Virus record (IMG/VR): IMGVR_UViG_3300044939_000117
Location: 1 to 35,812 of that record
Source of the DNA: a virus
Strand: one strand, 5' to 3'
DNA: 35,812 nucleotides
A model generated the notes under the pieces. It saw only the letters and a list, made by a program, of their open reading frames with translations, did not search any database and was not told the DNA's origin. The translations under genes and the position numbers were made by a program. Positions 5,474 through 12,463 of the stretch are shown in pieces (the first letter of the stretch is position 1; each line of letters begins with the position of its first letter).

Positions 5474-5941
5474 TCAGAAGAAGTCGACCGCCACTAGCAT
5501 GTCTTCGAGCATGACGCGGTAGCCTGGTGCCCCAACGGTCGTGTCAGCAGGGACGACGACGCCGACGATTTCGTTGCCGCGGCCGATGAATTGCCACGTC
5601 ATGCAGATCTGGGCTGGCGTAAGAGGCTTGCTCGCTAACACGTACTCGATGAGACGTTCAGCGTTATGCAGAGACGCGCTCGCTTGTGCTTTCTTGTCTT
5701 CGTCGACGATGCGCTGAACGATCGATTCGAACTGCGGGTAGCGCGGCGGGAAGCGTTGATGCTCAGTGCGTACTGCTGCAAGCACGCGATCGAGTACTTC
5801 GCGATCGCGAATCGATGAATCGATCAACTCGCACCAGTCGGCGGGTGGCGTTTGTCCAAAGTTCTTGCTGACTGTTTCTGCGCCGTACCACTCGATGAAC
5901 TTTCTCCAGACGTAGCTCGCTTTTGCGCTTACATTCTTCAT
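5474..5941 (-). CDS. Putative replication partner protein (possible lambda-P-like helicase loader)
   Basis: The ATG at 5941 overlaps the initiator stop as ATGA with GAGG upstream; a TTG at 5947 would add two residues. The 155-aa product has an N-terminal helix YVWRKFIEWYG, then PPADWCELIDSS, and FPPRYPQFESIVQRI, similar in spirit to the aromatic-Pro-x-x-F segment of phage replication P-type proteins. No Walker motif is present. Position directly after an O-like initiator in the same operon is the main argument for a helicase-loading role. Confidence in the function is low, in the gene high. Confidence 0.8.
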   Translation of the reverse strand: MKNVSAKASYVWRKFIEWYGAETVSKNFGQTPPADWCELIDSSIRDREVLDRVLAAVRTEHQRFPPRYPQFESIVQRIVDEDKKAQASASLHNAERLIEYVLASKPLTPAQICMTWQFIGRGNEIVGVVVPADTTVGAPGYRVMLEDMLVAVDFF

Positions 5942-7038
5942 TTCCAATCCTCATCGCTGTTGCCAACTGCGGCATCAAGCGCCGCCATCATCGCGGCAAA
6001 GCTTGTGCTGTCGTTTTGCTTTTGCTTCTGCGGAACATCCCACGGCTGACGCCACGGCATATCTCGCGCAGAGAAGAATCTGCCCGGGGTCATCACGTAC
6101 TGCGTGCCCTCGCGTTCTGTCGCGCGAATGTAACGTGCATAACGCTGTGCTGCTTCGAGCAGCGTATCCCAGCTCTCGCCGTTGTCGACGAGCGCGCGGC
6201 AGTAAGCCTCGGCATTGATCCAGTCTTGTCGCCCGGCGAATTTGGGGTAAGCAGCACGAATCCGCTCGAATGCTTCACGTGAAACCTTCGCTTCACGCCT
6301 AACCGCTTCCAGCGACAGAGGCTTGTTAGCAGAGTGTGACTCTGACACACACACGCTCTCACGCGCGCGCGTGCGCGCGCGCGTAGTAGATATATCTATA
6401 TCTTGTATATCTATATCTTGTATATCTTGTGTATATATATTTATATCTTGTGTATTTATATTTATATCTTGTGTATTTATATTATATATATCTATATCTC
6501 TACTAGATATAGACGGCCGATTATGTAAAAAAACCCCTGAATATTGTTCAGGGGTTCTTGCCGACCCCTGAATATTATTCAGGGGTGTACCCCCTGACCC
6601 CTGAATATTATTCAGGGGTGTACCCCCTGACCCCTGAATATTATTCAGGGGTACCCCTGAATATTGTTCAGGGGTGAACGTCGTGCAGGGGTGAATATTA
6701 TTCAGGGGTGAATATTGTTCAGGGGTCGGATTCAGGCTTTGCTCCTTCCCACAATTTGCCGTCTCATCCCCTAAATCCACACGCCAGCTTTCATGCAGCA
6801 GCACGTAATTGCTGCGACGACCAGCACGCTGATCTCGCCGGATGTATCCCTCAGACTCAAGCTTGGCTATACACGCAAGTACTGCCCTATCGGTCAAACA
6901 GCACATGCGAGCGATCGTCGCTACAGACGACGAGCAAATGCCGTCCTCGTTAGCCGCATAGCACAAGGCGATCAACACGAATTTGCGCGTCGCTGACAGC
7001 GGCATGCACCAAGCTTTCTGCATCAGCTCGGCATTCAT
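5938..7038 (-). CDS. Replication initiator, lambda-O-like, containing the origin
   Basis: The 366-aa product begins with a winged helix-turn-helix (about residues 15-75: MPLSATRKFVLIALCYAAN, then SSSVATIARMCCLTDRAVLACIAKLE and GYIRRDQRAGRRSNYVL), the usual DNA-binding part of O-like initiators. A low-complexity middle (TPLNNIQGS/TPEQYS repeats, then DIDI/NINTQD repeats) is simply the translation of the origin iterons and AT-rich tract. The C terminus (about 240-366) is a helical domain with FERIRAAYPKFAGRQDWINAEAYC-like segments, likely for helicase contacts. The start at 7038 has GAAGGAG upstream and overlaps the stop of the HTH gene as ATGA; the frame back to 7158 is spurious. Confidence 0.85.
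   Translation of the reverse strand: MNAELMQKAWCMPLSATRKFVLIALCYAANEDGICSSSVATIARMCCLTDRAVLACIAKLESEGYIRRDQRAGRRSNYVLLHESWRVDLGDETANCGKEQSLNPTPEQYSPLNNIHPCTTFTPEQYSGVPLNNIQGSGGTPLNNIQGSGGTPLNNIQGSARTPEQYSGVFLHNRPSISSRDIDIYNINTQDININTQDINIYTQDIQDIDIQDIDISTTRARTRARESVCVSESHSANKPLSLEAVRREAKVSREAFERIRAAYPKFAGRQDWINAEAYCRALVDNGESWDTLLEAAQRYARYIRATEREGTQYVMTPGRFFSARDMPWRQPWDVPQKQKQNDSTSFAAMMAALDAAVGNSDEDWK
6361..6385. repeat. Alternating purine-pyrimidine (CG)n tract
   Basis: Twenty-five consecutive bases alternate purine and pyrimidine, almost all CG, followed directly by the AT-rich tract. Such sequence is prone to Z-DNA under negative supercoiling. It encodes the RARTRAR segment of the initiator. 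Confidence 0.8.
6386..6511. other. AT-rich tract, probable DNA unwinding element
   Basis: About 125 bases are almost pure A+T apart from a recurring TATATCTTGT motif (five or so copies). It lies between the (CG)n tract and the iterons inside the initiator gene, the layout known from lambda ori, where an AT-rich region next to the iterons melts first. Confidence 0.75.
6534..6725. repeat. Origin iterons: palindromic 21-mers
   Basis: Five complete 21-base units (6534-6554, 6565-6585, 6598-6618, 6631-6651, 6654-6674) have arms CCCCTGAATA and TATTCAGGGG about a central T; in units 1 and 5 one base of the right arm is G. Two partial units with only the right part are at 6692-6708 and 6709-6725. 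Two spacers share TGTACCCCCTGA. Each iteron is itself a palindrome, unlike many non-palindromic iterons, fitting a dimeric winged-helix initiator. This is the likely replication origin. Confidence 0.85.
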
Positions 7039-7259
7039 GCCCGCTCCTTCTGGCGGACTTTCGCGCGCTTCGGTGCAGATTGCTGCATCGCAAAATATTT
7101 CATCAGCGGCTCGACAGTCGACAAACGCGGATTGCGCACGCCGTTGCCGCGTGTCCACTTCTGCAGCGTGTGATACGAAACCCCGGACTCCATCGCGATG
7201 ACATGAAGCGGCTTCCCGCTGCTTCGAATTCGCTTCAGCAACTCATCGAACAAGCTCAT
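7035..7259 (-). CDS. Small Cro/CI-like HTH regulator, 74 aa
   Basis: The product contains one helix-turn-helix: KPLHVIAMESGVSYHTLQKW as helices 2 and 3, followed by a short helical tail and basic C terminus (PKRAKVRQKER). A ribosome site GAGGAGGAG lies upstream of the ATG at 7259. It is the first gene of the replication operon and overlaps the initiator start as ATGA. The gap to the divergent recombination operon holds a palindrome (7290-7306) that is the natural target of this protein, making it a candidate autorepressor of replication and recombination genes. Confidence 0.8.
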   Translation of the reverse strand: MSLFDELLKRIRSSGKPLHVIAMESGVSYHTLQKWTRGNGVRNPRLSTVEPLMKYFAMQQSAPKRAKVRQKERA

Positions 7260-7276
7260 CTTGGCTCCTCCTCTGC

Positions 7277-7306
7277 TTGACTGGCTAGTCCAGATATGCT
7301 ATCTGG
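7277..7306 (+). promoter_or_regulatory. Rightward promoter with palindromic operator
   Basis: TTGACT (7277-7282), 17 bases, TATCTG (7300-7305). The palindrome CCAGATATGCTATCTGG (7290-7306; seven-base arms) covers the -10. On the other strand TTGCAA lies about 16 bases from an ATATCT within the same palindrome, so the operator could control both divergent operons. Confidence 0.65.
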
Positions 7307-7337
7307 ATCTGCTTGCAATAAGCAAGCAGGAGGTTCA

Positions 7338-7541
7338 ATGGATCACGCGTACTTACGCGATGAAATGATCTGCTGCGATTGCGGCATTTCATTCGTGCGA
7401 TCAGAAGCGGACCGTCGCTCGTATACGCTACGCAGCGAATTCTGGGGCGCGGTTTCGGTTACCGAACATTACTATCTTGCGTGTCCGGCTTGTGGGTCAG
7501 ATCAAATCGAAGAAGCTTATGCAATCGAACGACTGCACTGA
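7338..7541 (+). CDS. Small zinc-ribbon protein, 67 aa
   Basis: The ATG at 7338 follows AGGAGG. Two CxxC pairs (CCDC near residues 12-15 and CPAC near 52-55) are spaced as in a zinc ribbon, with a strand-rich middle. It is the first gene of the recombination operon and overlaps the ERF gene by 23 bases. Function unknown; nucleic-acid or protein contact is the usual role of such ribbons in phage early operons. Confidence 0.75.
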   Translation: MDHAYLRDEMICCDCGISFVRSEADRRSYTLRSEFWGAVSVTEHYYLACPACGSDQIEEAYAIERLH

Positions 7542-8241
7542 TCCGCTAATTCCGATGTCGCTATTGCGACAAGCAATCGACCGCGGCGCAGCGGCGGATC
7601 AATTGGCGACATTGATTGAATTTCATCGGGAGTGGGAGCGCAACGAAGCGCGCAAAGCGTTTATTCGAGCGATCACACGCTTCAAAGCGAACCCGCCAGT
7701 CGTCCTGAAATCGAAGCAAGTCAATATCCCAGGTGGCGTCAAATACTCGCATGCGACGCTCGCTGAGGTTGTCGATGCCGTTTGCGCCACATTGAGTCAG
7801 TACGGACTGTCGCATCGATGGACTATCGATCAAAGCAATAACAACATCGTTGTCACATGCGTGCTGACGCACGAAGATGGGCACAGCGAACAAGCGACGA
7901 TGATCGCCGCACCAGATGATTCTGGACGGAAAAATAACATTCAACAAATTGCCTCTGCCGTTACGTACCTTGAGCGCTACACGTTGCTTGCGGTAACCGG
8001 GCTTGCTGCGAAAGACATCGACGACGACGGACTGATGAGCTCAGTTCAAGTAGAGAAAATCACTCCGCAGCAAGCGGCCGATTTGCAAGCGCTTGCGGAA
8101 GAAGTCGGCGCGAATTTATCGCGCTTCTGCGCGTACATGCAGATTGAATCGCTCGAAGATCTGCCTGCGCACGAGTTCAGTCGCGCTGTTAGAGAGCTCG
8201 AAAAGAAGCGCAAGAAACCGTCCGATACCGATTCGGCATGA
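7519..8241 (+). CDS. erf: ERF-family single-strand annealing protein
   Basis: The 240-aa product has the ERF core: a helical N terminus, FKANPPVVLKSKQVNIPGG, then YSHATLAEVVDAVCATLSQYGLS, a strand pair around HRWTIDQSNNNIVVTCVLTHEDGH, and the hallmark AVTYLERYTLLAVTGLA (compare SaxTYxxRYxLxxxxGIA). ERF proteins anneal complementary single strands and pair with an exonuclease for recombination. The ATG at 7519 lies inside the upstream gene with an AGAAG-like site; a later ATG at 7555 has none. The stop overlaps the exonuclease start as ATGA. Confidence 0.9.
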   Translation: MQSNDCTDPLIPMSLLRQAIDRGAAADQLATLIEFHREWERNEARKAFIRAITRFKANPPVVLKSKQVNIPGGVKYSHATLAEVVDAVCATLSQYGLSHRWTIDQSNNNIVVTCVLTHEDGHSEQATMIAAPDDSGRKNNIQQIASAVTYLERYTLLAVTGLAAKDIDDDGLMSSVQVEKITPQQAADLQALAEEVGANLSRFCAYMQIESLEDLPAHEFSRAVRELEKKRKKPSDTDSA

Positions 8242-8855
8242 GACAACGAACGGACGAATGGATTCGCGCGCGACTCGGGAAAGTGACCTCGTCACGCATT
8301 GCTGACGTTGTCGCTCGCACGAAGTCTGGGTATTCGGCATCGCGCGCGAACTACGCGGCCGAGCTTATCGCAGAACGACTAACAGGAACGCCGGCGTCGT
8401 CAGGATATATAAACCCTAGCATGCAATGGGGGATCGACAACGAAGCGAAAGCGCGCATTGCATACGAGTGGCGTTACGACGCAACTGTTGTCGAAGTCGG
8501 GCTTATCGATCATCCGCGATTATCGATGTGCGCTGCGTCGCCCGACGGGCTCGTCGGCGACGATGGATTAATTGAGATCAAATGCCCGAATACATCAACG
8601 CACATCGATACGCTGCTCACGTCGACAATCGAGCATCGATATGTACTGCAAATGCAATGGCAACTAGCTTGCACAGAGAGGCGTTGGTGCGACTTCGTTA
8701 GCTTCGATCCTCGGCTCCCAGAGCCGATGCAATTGTTCGTTCAACGTGTCGCACGAGACGATGAGTTGATCGCAACGCTTGAGCAGGAAGCCTCAATTTT
8801 TTTGAGAGAAATCGACGAAACAATAGCTAAATTGCAACGCAAGTACGGAGCTTAA
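8238..8855 (+). CDS. YqaJ/lambda-exonuclease-family recombinase
   Basis: The 205-aa product carries the PD-(D/E)XK core of phage-type exonucleases: E69 in MQWGIDNEA, D103 in ASPDGLVG, and E113-x-K115 in LIEIKCP, followed by the helix around LQMQWQLACTERRW that is typical for the family. It would resect double-strand ends 5'-3' and hand single strands to the ERF protein encoded directly upstream with an ATGA overlap. Length is about that of lambda exonuclease (226 aa). Confidence 0.93.
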   Translation: MRQRTDEWIRARLGKVTSSRIADVVARTKSGYSASRANYAAELIAERLTGTPASSGYINPSMQWGIDNEAKARIAYEWRYDATVVEVGLIDHPRLSMCAASPDGLVGDDGLIEIKCPNTSTHIDTLLTSTIEHRYVLQMQWQLACTERRWCDFVSFDPRLPEPMQLFVQRVARDDELIATLEQEASIFLREIDETIAKLQRKYGA

Positions 8856-8856
8856 A

Positions 8857-9111
8857 ATGTCTGACAAGTACGAGAGACGAGACAATAGCGGTTCACTGTT
8901 TGTGAACGACGAAAAACATAAAGATACGTCGCCAGATTATTCAGGATCGTGCGTCATCGATGGACGCGAATATTGGATTAACGCTTGGAAGTCGAAGTCA
9001 CGGAAAGGCACAACATATCTGCGCATGTCTTTTCGCGCGAAGAGCGAAATAAAAAGTAACAGTGCGACCGCTAGCGGCACTGTCGACTTTGACGATGAAA
9101 TTCCGTTTTAG
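8857..9111 (+). CDS. Small OB-like protein with SSB-type C-terminal tip
   Basis: The 84-aa product starts one base after the exonuclease stop. It has a short strand-rich body (SGSLFVN, then DYSGSCVIDGREYWINAWKS and TTYLRMSFRAK), resembling DUF736-like OB folds, and ends in DFDDEIPF. This acidic tail with terminal IPF is the signature by which bacterial SSB recruits repair proteins. It probably acts with ERF and exonuclease as a single-strand-binding or partner-recruiting protein. It is much shorter than normal SSB (about 170 aa). The family assignment is by eye. Confidence 0.75.
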   Translation: MSDKYERRDNSGSLFVNDEKHKDTSPDYSGSCVIDGREYWINAWKSKSRKGTTYLRMSFRAKSEIKSNSATASGTVDFDDEIPF

Positions 9112-9386
9112 ACAACTGGGTGCATCCTGCCATGCTAAACACTGCGTTAAGCATGGGCACATTGAGAATGCACGCGTGCCTTTTCAGTGCATTTTGCGTG
9201 ACATTTCACATGTTTCACGCGTCCTGCCATGTCCAATATTGACCCCCTCACCATAAGTTATTGATTTCTAAGGAATATTAGGCGCAGATAGACAGACTGG
9301 AAAATATCTTGAAATAGCCGCAAAAATGATATAAATCTATATCAGCCGAAGGCGGCATTAAGCCGCTCTGCCACTGAGGAGGGCTC
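9112..9386. other. 275-base intergenic region with hairpins and a possible promoter
   Basis: No gene is credible here. TGCCATGCT (9128-9136) pairs with AGCATGGGCA (9150-9159, one bulge). AATGCAC (9167-9173) pairs with GTGCATT (9187-9193) followed by a short T run, a possible terminator of the recombination operon. A third copy of TAAGTTATTGATTT is at 9254-9267. TTGAAA (9309-9314) and TATAAA (9330-9335), only 15 bases apart, are a weak promoter candidate for the ATPase operon. Near 9341-9386 a fragment resembles a tRNA D-arm on the minus strand but is not a tRNA. Confidence 0.6.
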
Positions 9387-10214
9387 ATGATCTATCACCC
9401 ACACCCAAGCGCATCCCAGGCTATTCGCGCGCTGCTATCACAGCGCGGAAGCGGAGCGCGGGCTTTGCTCGTGACTGGCGCACCCGGCACTGGCAAAACG
9501 GCGCTCGCGGAGCACATCGCGCGTGAGCATGGAGCGCCGTTCTTCTATGCCCTGCTCCACTCGTGGAGCGGATCTGATGACCTCTTTGCAGGGGTCAACG
9601 TTCCAGCGGCCGTGGTCGGTGATGCCGAGCGTGTCCACCAGCCCGGCGTGCTGGCGCTGGTTGCCGAAGCTAGCCACAAGCACTCGCTCGTCGTGCTGTG
9701 TTTGGACGAGCTAGACAAAGCACCAGACAGCGTTGAAGCACTGCTGCTCGATTGGCTCCAGTCGGGGCGCGTACCAGTACGCCCTGGTGAGCACCAGACC
9801 ACCAGGCTGGACCGTGTGTTGGTGGTAATCACCAGCAACGGAGCTCGCCCGCACACTGACGCCCTCCTGCGCCGTTGCCGACGGCTGCGCATGCCGCCGA
9901 TGGCAGAGGACCTCCGCGTGCGTCTTGCACATGAGCGTAGCGGCGCACCAGCCGGTGTGGTGCGGCTGCTCGATCGCGCATGCCAGCTCGTCGCTCGAGC
10001 GGAAGGCAACGATGCCCTCTCGCTCCAGGAAATCGCCCATGCTTGCCGCGAGGCATGGGAAGTGGCCGCCTCGGCCGAGGAAGTGGCCGAAGTGCTGCGC
10101 GCTTGGGCCGCGCGGACAGACGAAGGGGCGGCCTCTGTCTCAACCCCAGAAGTTCGCCGTCTGGTGGTGGCAATCTGGGGCGAGATCATGGCCGCGCGTC
10201 GGAGGGCGGCATGA
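9387..10214 (+). CDS. MoxR-type AAA+ ATPase
   Basis: The 275-aa product has Walker A GAPGTGKT (31-38), Walker B VVLCLDELDKA (D107, E108), sensor 1 ITSN (N151) and arginines LLRRCRRL (162-166) as likely arginine finger. The order and the helical lid fit the MoxR/CobS group, which remodel protein complexes together with a VWA partner, usually encoded next door, as here. The start has GAGGAGG 5 bases upstream. Its base composition is visibly more G+C-rich than the recombination genes before it, hinting at separate acquisition. Which client it acts on cannot be told from sequence. Confidence 0.9.
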   Translation: MIYHPHPSASQAIRALLSQRGSGARALLVTGAPGTGKTALAEHIAREHGAPFFYALLHSWSGSDDLFAGVNVPAAVVGDAERVHQPGVLALVAEASHKHSLVVLCLDELDKAPDSVEALLLDWLQSGRVPVRPGEHQTTRLDRVLVVITSNGARPHTDALLRRCRRLRMPPMAEDLRVRLAHERSGAPAGVVRLLDRACQLVARAEGNDALSLQEIAHACREAWEVAASAEEVAEVLRAWAARTDEGAASVSTPEVRRLVVAIWGEIMAARRRAA

Positions 10215-11662
10215 CGTCCGTCACTATGCCTATCACTTTACGCGACGTGCGCAGAGCGTGCGTGTGCACCAGCGCGCGCTCTGCTGCTGTTCTCGCTGCC
10301 ACTGCGGATAGCTTGCGCGCACTAGGCGCGCATGATGCAGCCGGCATTGACCAGCTCATCAACCGCCTTGGAGCCGGTTACATCGTCATCAACCGCCCTG
10401 TCGCAAGCCGACAGGATCACGTCATCAACGACGATATGGTCGTAAGCGCGCCCGTAGGCGTCGAAAACGCCGACGCCCACGGCGGCGACGGCAACAGCGG
10501 CGAGATGGATCACCGCGCCGATACCTCTGCGACAGAAAAAAGGGATGACTGCGATAGCGCCGCGTGCGACGCTATCGCAGACACGCCCGACGGCACGCCC
10601 GAAGAAGGCGCTGCAACTGACTGCAATAATGCAGGCAGCCAGGCCGATACTGACGGCGCTTCTACCCGCGAGGGAGGAGAGATGCCCACTTGCCAGGGCA
10701 CATGTGGAGGCGACGAGCCGACCAGGGAGATGGGCTCCCAACTGCCTACAACACAGACCGACGTCGACAAAGGGACTGCTGGCGACAGGCTCTCGGCTTC
10801 GGATAACGGCACTGATTGTAGGCAGCTCACGAGCGACGCCACAGCCCAAGCACATGGCGAATCGCAGTCCTTCGGCTTGGCCGAAGTGGGCGCTGCGAGC
10901 GGTTCCGAATTTTCGGAGTCTGTAGCCAACGTGGACGCCGAGTCACACGGTGCTGTTCTTAATGACGGCGGACAATATCTGTCCGCCCCAATCATTTTGC
11001 GCGCTCGCGAACAGCGAGCTATGCGTGAAACGGCATACTTATTACGCCGTCTCATTGAAAATGAGATCGGCTCGCAAGGCCGAGAAACGCCCCGTGTTAA
11101 TGGGCGTACCTTGATGCGCGAGATTGTTTCGCGTCGCTGCGCAATTGCGCGCGCACGACGGCGCGAAGCTGACATGCGCGAGCTGATCATTGCTGTCGAC
11201 GATTCAGGGTCGTGCGCAGCAGTCGTAAATACTTTATATTCTGTAGCACTTGCCATCGCTCATTCGCTGCCGAGCGGTAAGGCAAGCGTGCTACTGCATA
11301 GCAACGGCTATTGCGTACAAATAGCTGACAACGCGCCATGTTCACCATGGTTGAAAAAAGAAATCGAGGGAAGATCTCGACTGCTCGCTCGCCATTACTA
11401 CGCTGTAAGCCAGCAAGAGGCCAGTGCAGAAATTTGGCGCGCTATCGCTAAGCGACGCCCTGGACTTGTCCTTGCAATGGGCGATCACGACGCCGACTGG
11501 GCGCTCGAAATCTTACGCGATGCCGGAAACAGCCCTATCGCAATACACCATCACGCTGTCAGCCCGAACTATGGCGGCGTGCGCAGGATCGGCCCAGTGC
11601 GCGATGCGATGAGCGCTGCGCAGGCGCTTAGTGCATTTGTTAGGAGGAACAAAAGGAGCTAA
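10211..11662 (+). CDS. VWA-domain partner protein with long acidic linker (CobT-like)
   Basis: The 483-aa product overlaps the ATPase stop as ATGA, with GGAGG upstream. Residues 1-75 are a small folded N-terminal region; about 85-260 are low-complexity, rich in Asp, Glu, Gly, Ser and Thr with scattered Cys; about 260-320 are basic and helical; and a VWA domain runs from about 322 to the end, with MIDAS D330-x-S332-x-S334 in AVDDSGSC and a later GDHDADW acidic site. N-domain, acidic linker and C-terminal VWA is the plan of CobT and BchD-like partners of AAA+ chelatase and MoxR machines. No cobalamin genes are present, so metal insertion is not supported; a remodelling or host-interaction role is open. 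Confidence 0.85.
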   Translation: MTSVTMPITLRDVRRACVCTSARSAAVLAATADSLRALGAHDAAGIDQLINRLGAGYIVINRPVASRQDHVINDDMVVSAPVGVENADAHGGDGNSGEMDHRADTSATEKRDDCDSAACDAIADTPDGTPEEGAATDCNNAGSQADTDGASTREGGEMPTCQGTCGGDEPTREMGSQLPTTQTDVDKGTAGDRLSASDNGTDCRQLTSDATAQAHGESQSFGLAEVGAASGSEFSESVANVDAESHGAVLNDGGQYLSAPIILRAREQRAMRETAYLLRRLIENEIGSQGRETPRVNGRTLMREIVSRRCAIARARRREADMRELIIAVDDSGSCAAVVNTLYSVALAIAHSLPSGKASVLLHSNGYCVQIADNAPCSPWLKKEIEGRSRLLARHYYAVSQQEASAEIWRAIAKRRPGLVLAMGDHDADWALEILRDAGNSPIAIHHHAVSPNYGGVRRIGPVRDAMSAAQALSAFVRRNKRS

Positions 11663-11665
11663 GCC

Positions 11666-11833
11666 ATGCTATACGAAAATCAGACAGAAGCTCCATCTCA
11701 AGAGCCTTGCGCTTACTGCATGGCGCGTCCGACATGGGCTGTTACTTGGACAGCCGATGGACAACAAAATACGCTGTTTCTATGCATATCGTGCGATGAG
11801 CGCGAAATTAAAGAAATCGAAAATGACGAATGA
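11666..11833 (+). CDS. Small double-CxxC zinc-finger protein, 55 aa
   Basis: The ATG at 11666 follows AAAGGAG, overlapping the end of the VWA gene by spacing of 3 bases from its stop. The product has CAYC (15-18) and CISC (42-45), well spaced for one zinc ribbon, with WAVTWTADGQQNTLFL strands between and an acidic tail (REIKEIENDE). It is too short for common ORF cut-offs. Its tight coupling to the MoxR-VWA pair suggests it is a third component of that system. Confidence 0.75.
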   Translation: MLYENQTEAPSQEPCAYCMARPTWAVTWTADGQQNTLFLCISCDEREIKEIENDE

Positions 11834-11955
11834 AACAGCACGATCCTACGCTTATCTATCAGATCCGCCGTTGCAGAACTCTCTGGGCGCTAAGGCGCCC
11901 AGATTACATGGCGCTAATTAAAGCGCGACTTCGCGCGAGCGATTGCAGCATCTAG
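11830..11955 (+). CDS. Possible 41-aa basic peptide (uncertain)
   Basis: An ATG at 11830 overlaps the previous stop as ATGA and reads through to a TAG at 11953, running 42 bases into the convergent gene at 11914. The peptide is basic (TLIYQIRRCRTLWALRRP, then YMALIKARLRAS). The ATGA coupling favours it. The terminator-like hairpin inside it (11882-11903) and the overlap with a convergent gene argue against it. Confidence 0.3.
   Translation: MKQHDPTLIYQIRRCRTLWALRRPDYMALIKARLRASDCSI
11882..11903. terminator. 9-bp hairpin between convergent operons
   Basis: TCTGGGCGC (11882-11890), loop TAAG, GCGCCCAGA (11895-11903), perfectly paired. It lies between the end of the rightward ATPase operon (11833) and the end of the leftward late operon (11914). 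There is no clear T tract, so it may work both ways with limited efficiency. Confidence 0.55.
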
Positions 11956-12120
11956 CATCGCGAGCGCTTCATCATTCGCCGCTATCGCGGCGGCGACATT
12001 TTCCTCAGTGACTTCTGTCGCTCCCCTCGCTAGCGCATCGCGCAACACAGCGGCTAGCGAAGTTGTAAGTTGCGCAATCTGCAAAATGCTGATGACTTTG
12101 CGATCATTGACTTGACTCAC
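11914..12120 (-). CDS. Small helical protein at the end of the late operon, 68 aa
   Basis: A GTG at 12120 follows GAGAGAGG and overlaps the lipoprotein gene by 17 bases. The product is helical (ILQIAQLTTSLAAVLRDALARG, then EENVAAAIAANDEALAMLDAAIARAKSR) with no signal or membrane segment. Amphipathic helices suggest an oligomeric or chaperone-like protein. It is the last gene of the lysis end of the late operon. Function unknown. Confidence 0.7.
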   Translation of the reverse strand: MSQVNDRKVISILQIAQLTTSLAAVLRDALARGATEVTEENVAAAIAANDEALAMLDAAIARAKSRFN

Positions 12121-12463
12121 GTCGACGCCCTCTCTCGATTACATACCGTTGTAAATCGCTAAGCATCCGCTCTGCCATCCGCAGCTTATCTTCTGCATCT
12201 TTGGCATTGACGGCATGTGCATATCGCGCAGCATCAAGTAGCGTCCGCGCATCTTTCGCAATTTTGCGATACGCGATCGCGTCATCAGCCGAGATAAGAC
12301 CAGAATCTACAGCCTCTGCCACGGATCGCGTAATCGCAGTGTGCACGTCGTACGCAGCGGCAATCCGCGCGTTGAAATTTGCGCATCCGCTAACAATGAG
12401 AATGGCGCATGCCAGTACAAATGATGTAACGCCAAGCGGCAGGCGCTGTCTATTGCGCATCAT
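12104..12463 (-). CDS. Lipoprotein of the lysis cassette, possible spanin component
   Basis: The 119-aa product starts at an ATG overlapping the upstream holin-like stop as ATGA, with GAGGAAAG as ribosome site. Residues 8-30 form a lipoprotein signal, RLPLGVTSFVLACAILIVSGC, with lipobox VSGC. The mature part is helical (AYDVHTAITRSVAEAVDS, then DAEDKLRMAERMLSDLQRYV). A lipoprotein directly after a holin-like gene suggests an outer-membrane spanin, but no embedded or adjacent i-spanin partner is seen here, so a superinfection-exclusion lipoprotein is also possible. The longer frame to 12571 is rejected. Confidence 0.75.
   Translation of the reverse strand: MMRNRQRLPLGVTSFVLACAILIVSGCANFNARIAAAYDVHTAITRSVAEAVDSGLISADDAIAYRKIAKDARTLLDAARYAHAVNAKDAEDKLRMAERMLSDLQRYVIERGRRRESSQ

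Noticed and set aside
9341-9386. tRNA fragment on the minus strand (CTCAGTGGCAGAG, like a D-arm)
   Set aside because: The next stem has a five-base loop where an anticodon loop needs seven, and no T-arm or 3' acceptor follows.
9545-10189. 214-aa minus-strand frame opposite the AAA+ ATPase
   Set aside because: Ser/Arg/Thr-rich antisense shadow of a gene with intact Walker motifs.
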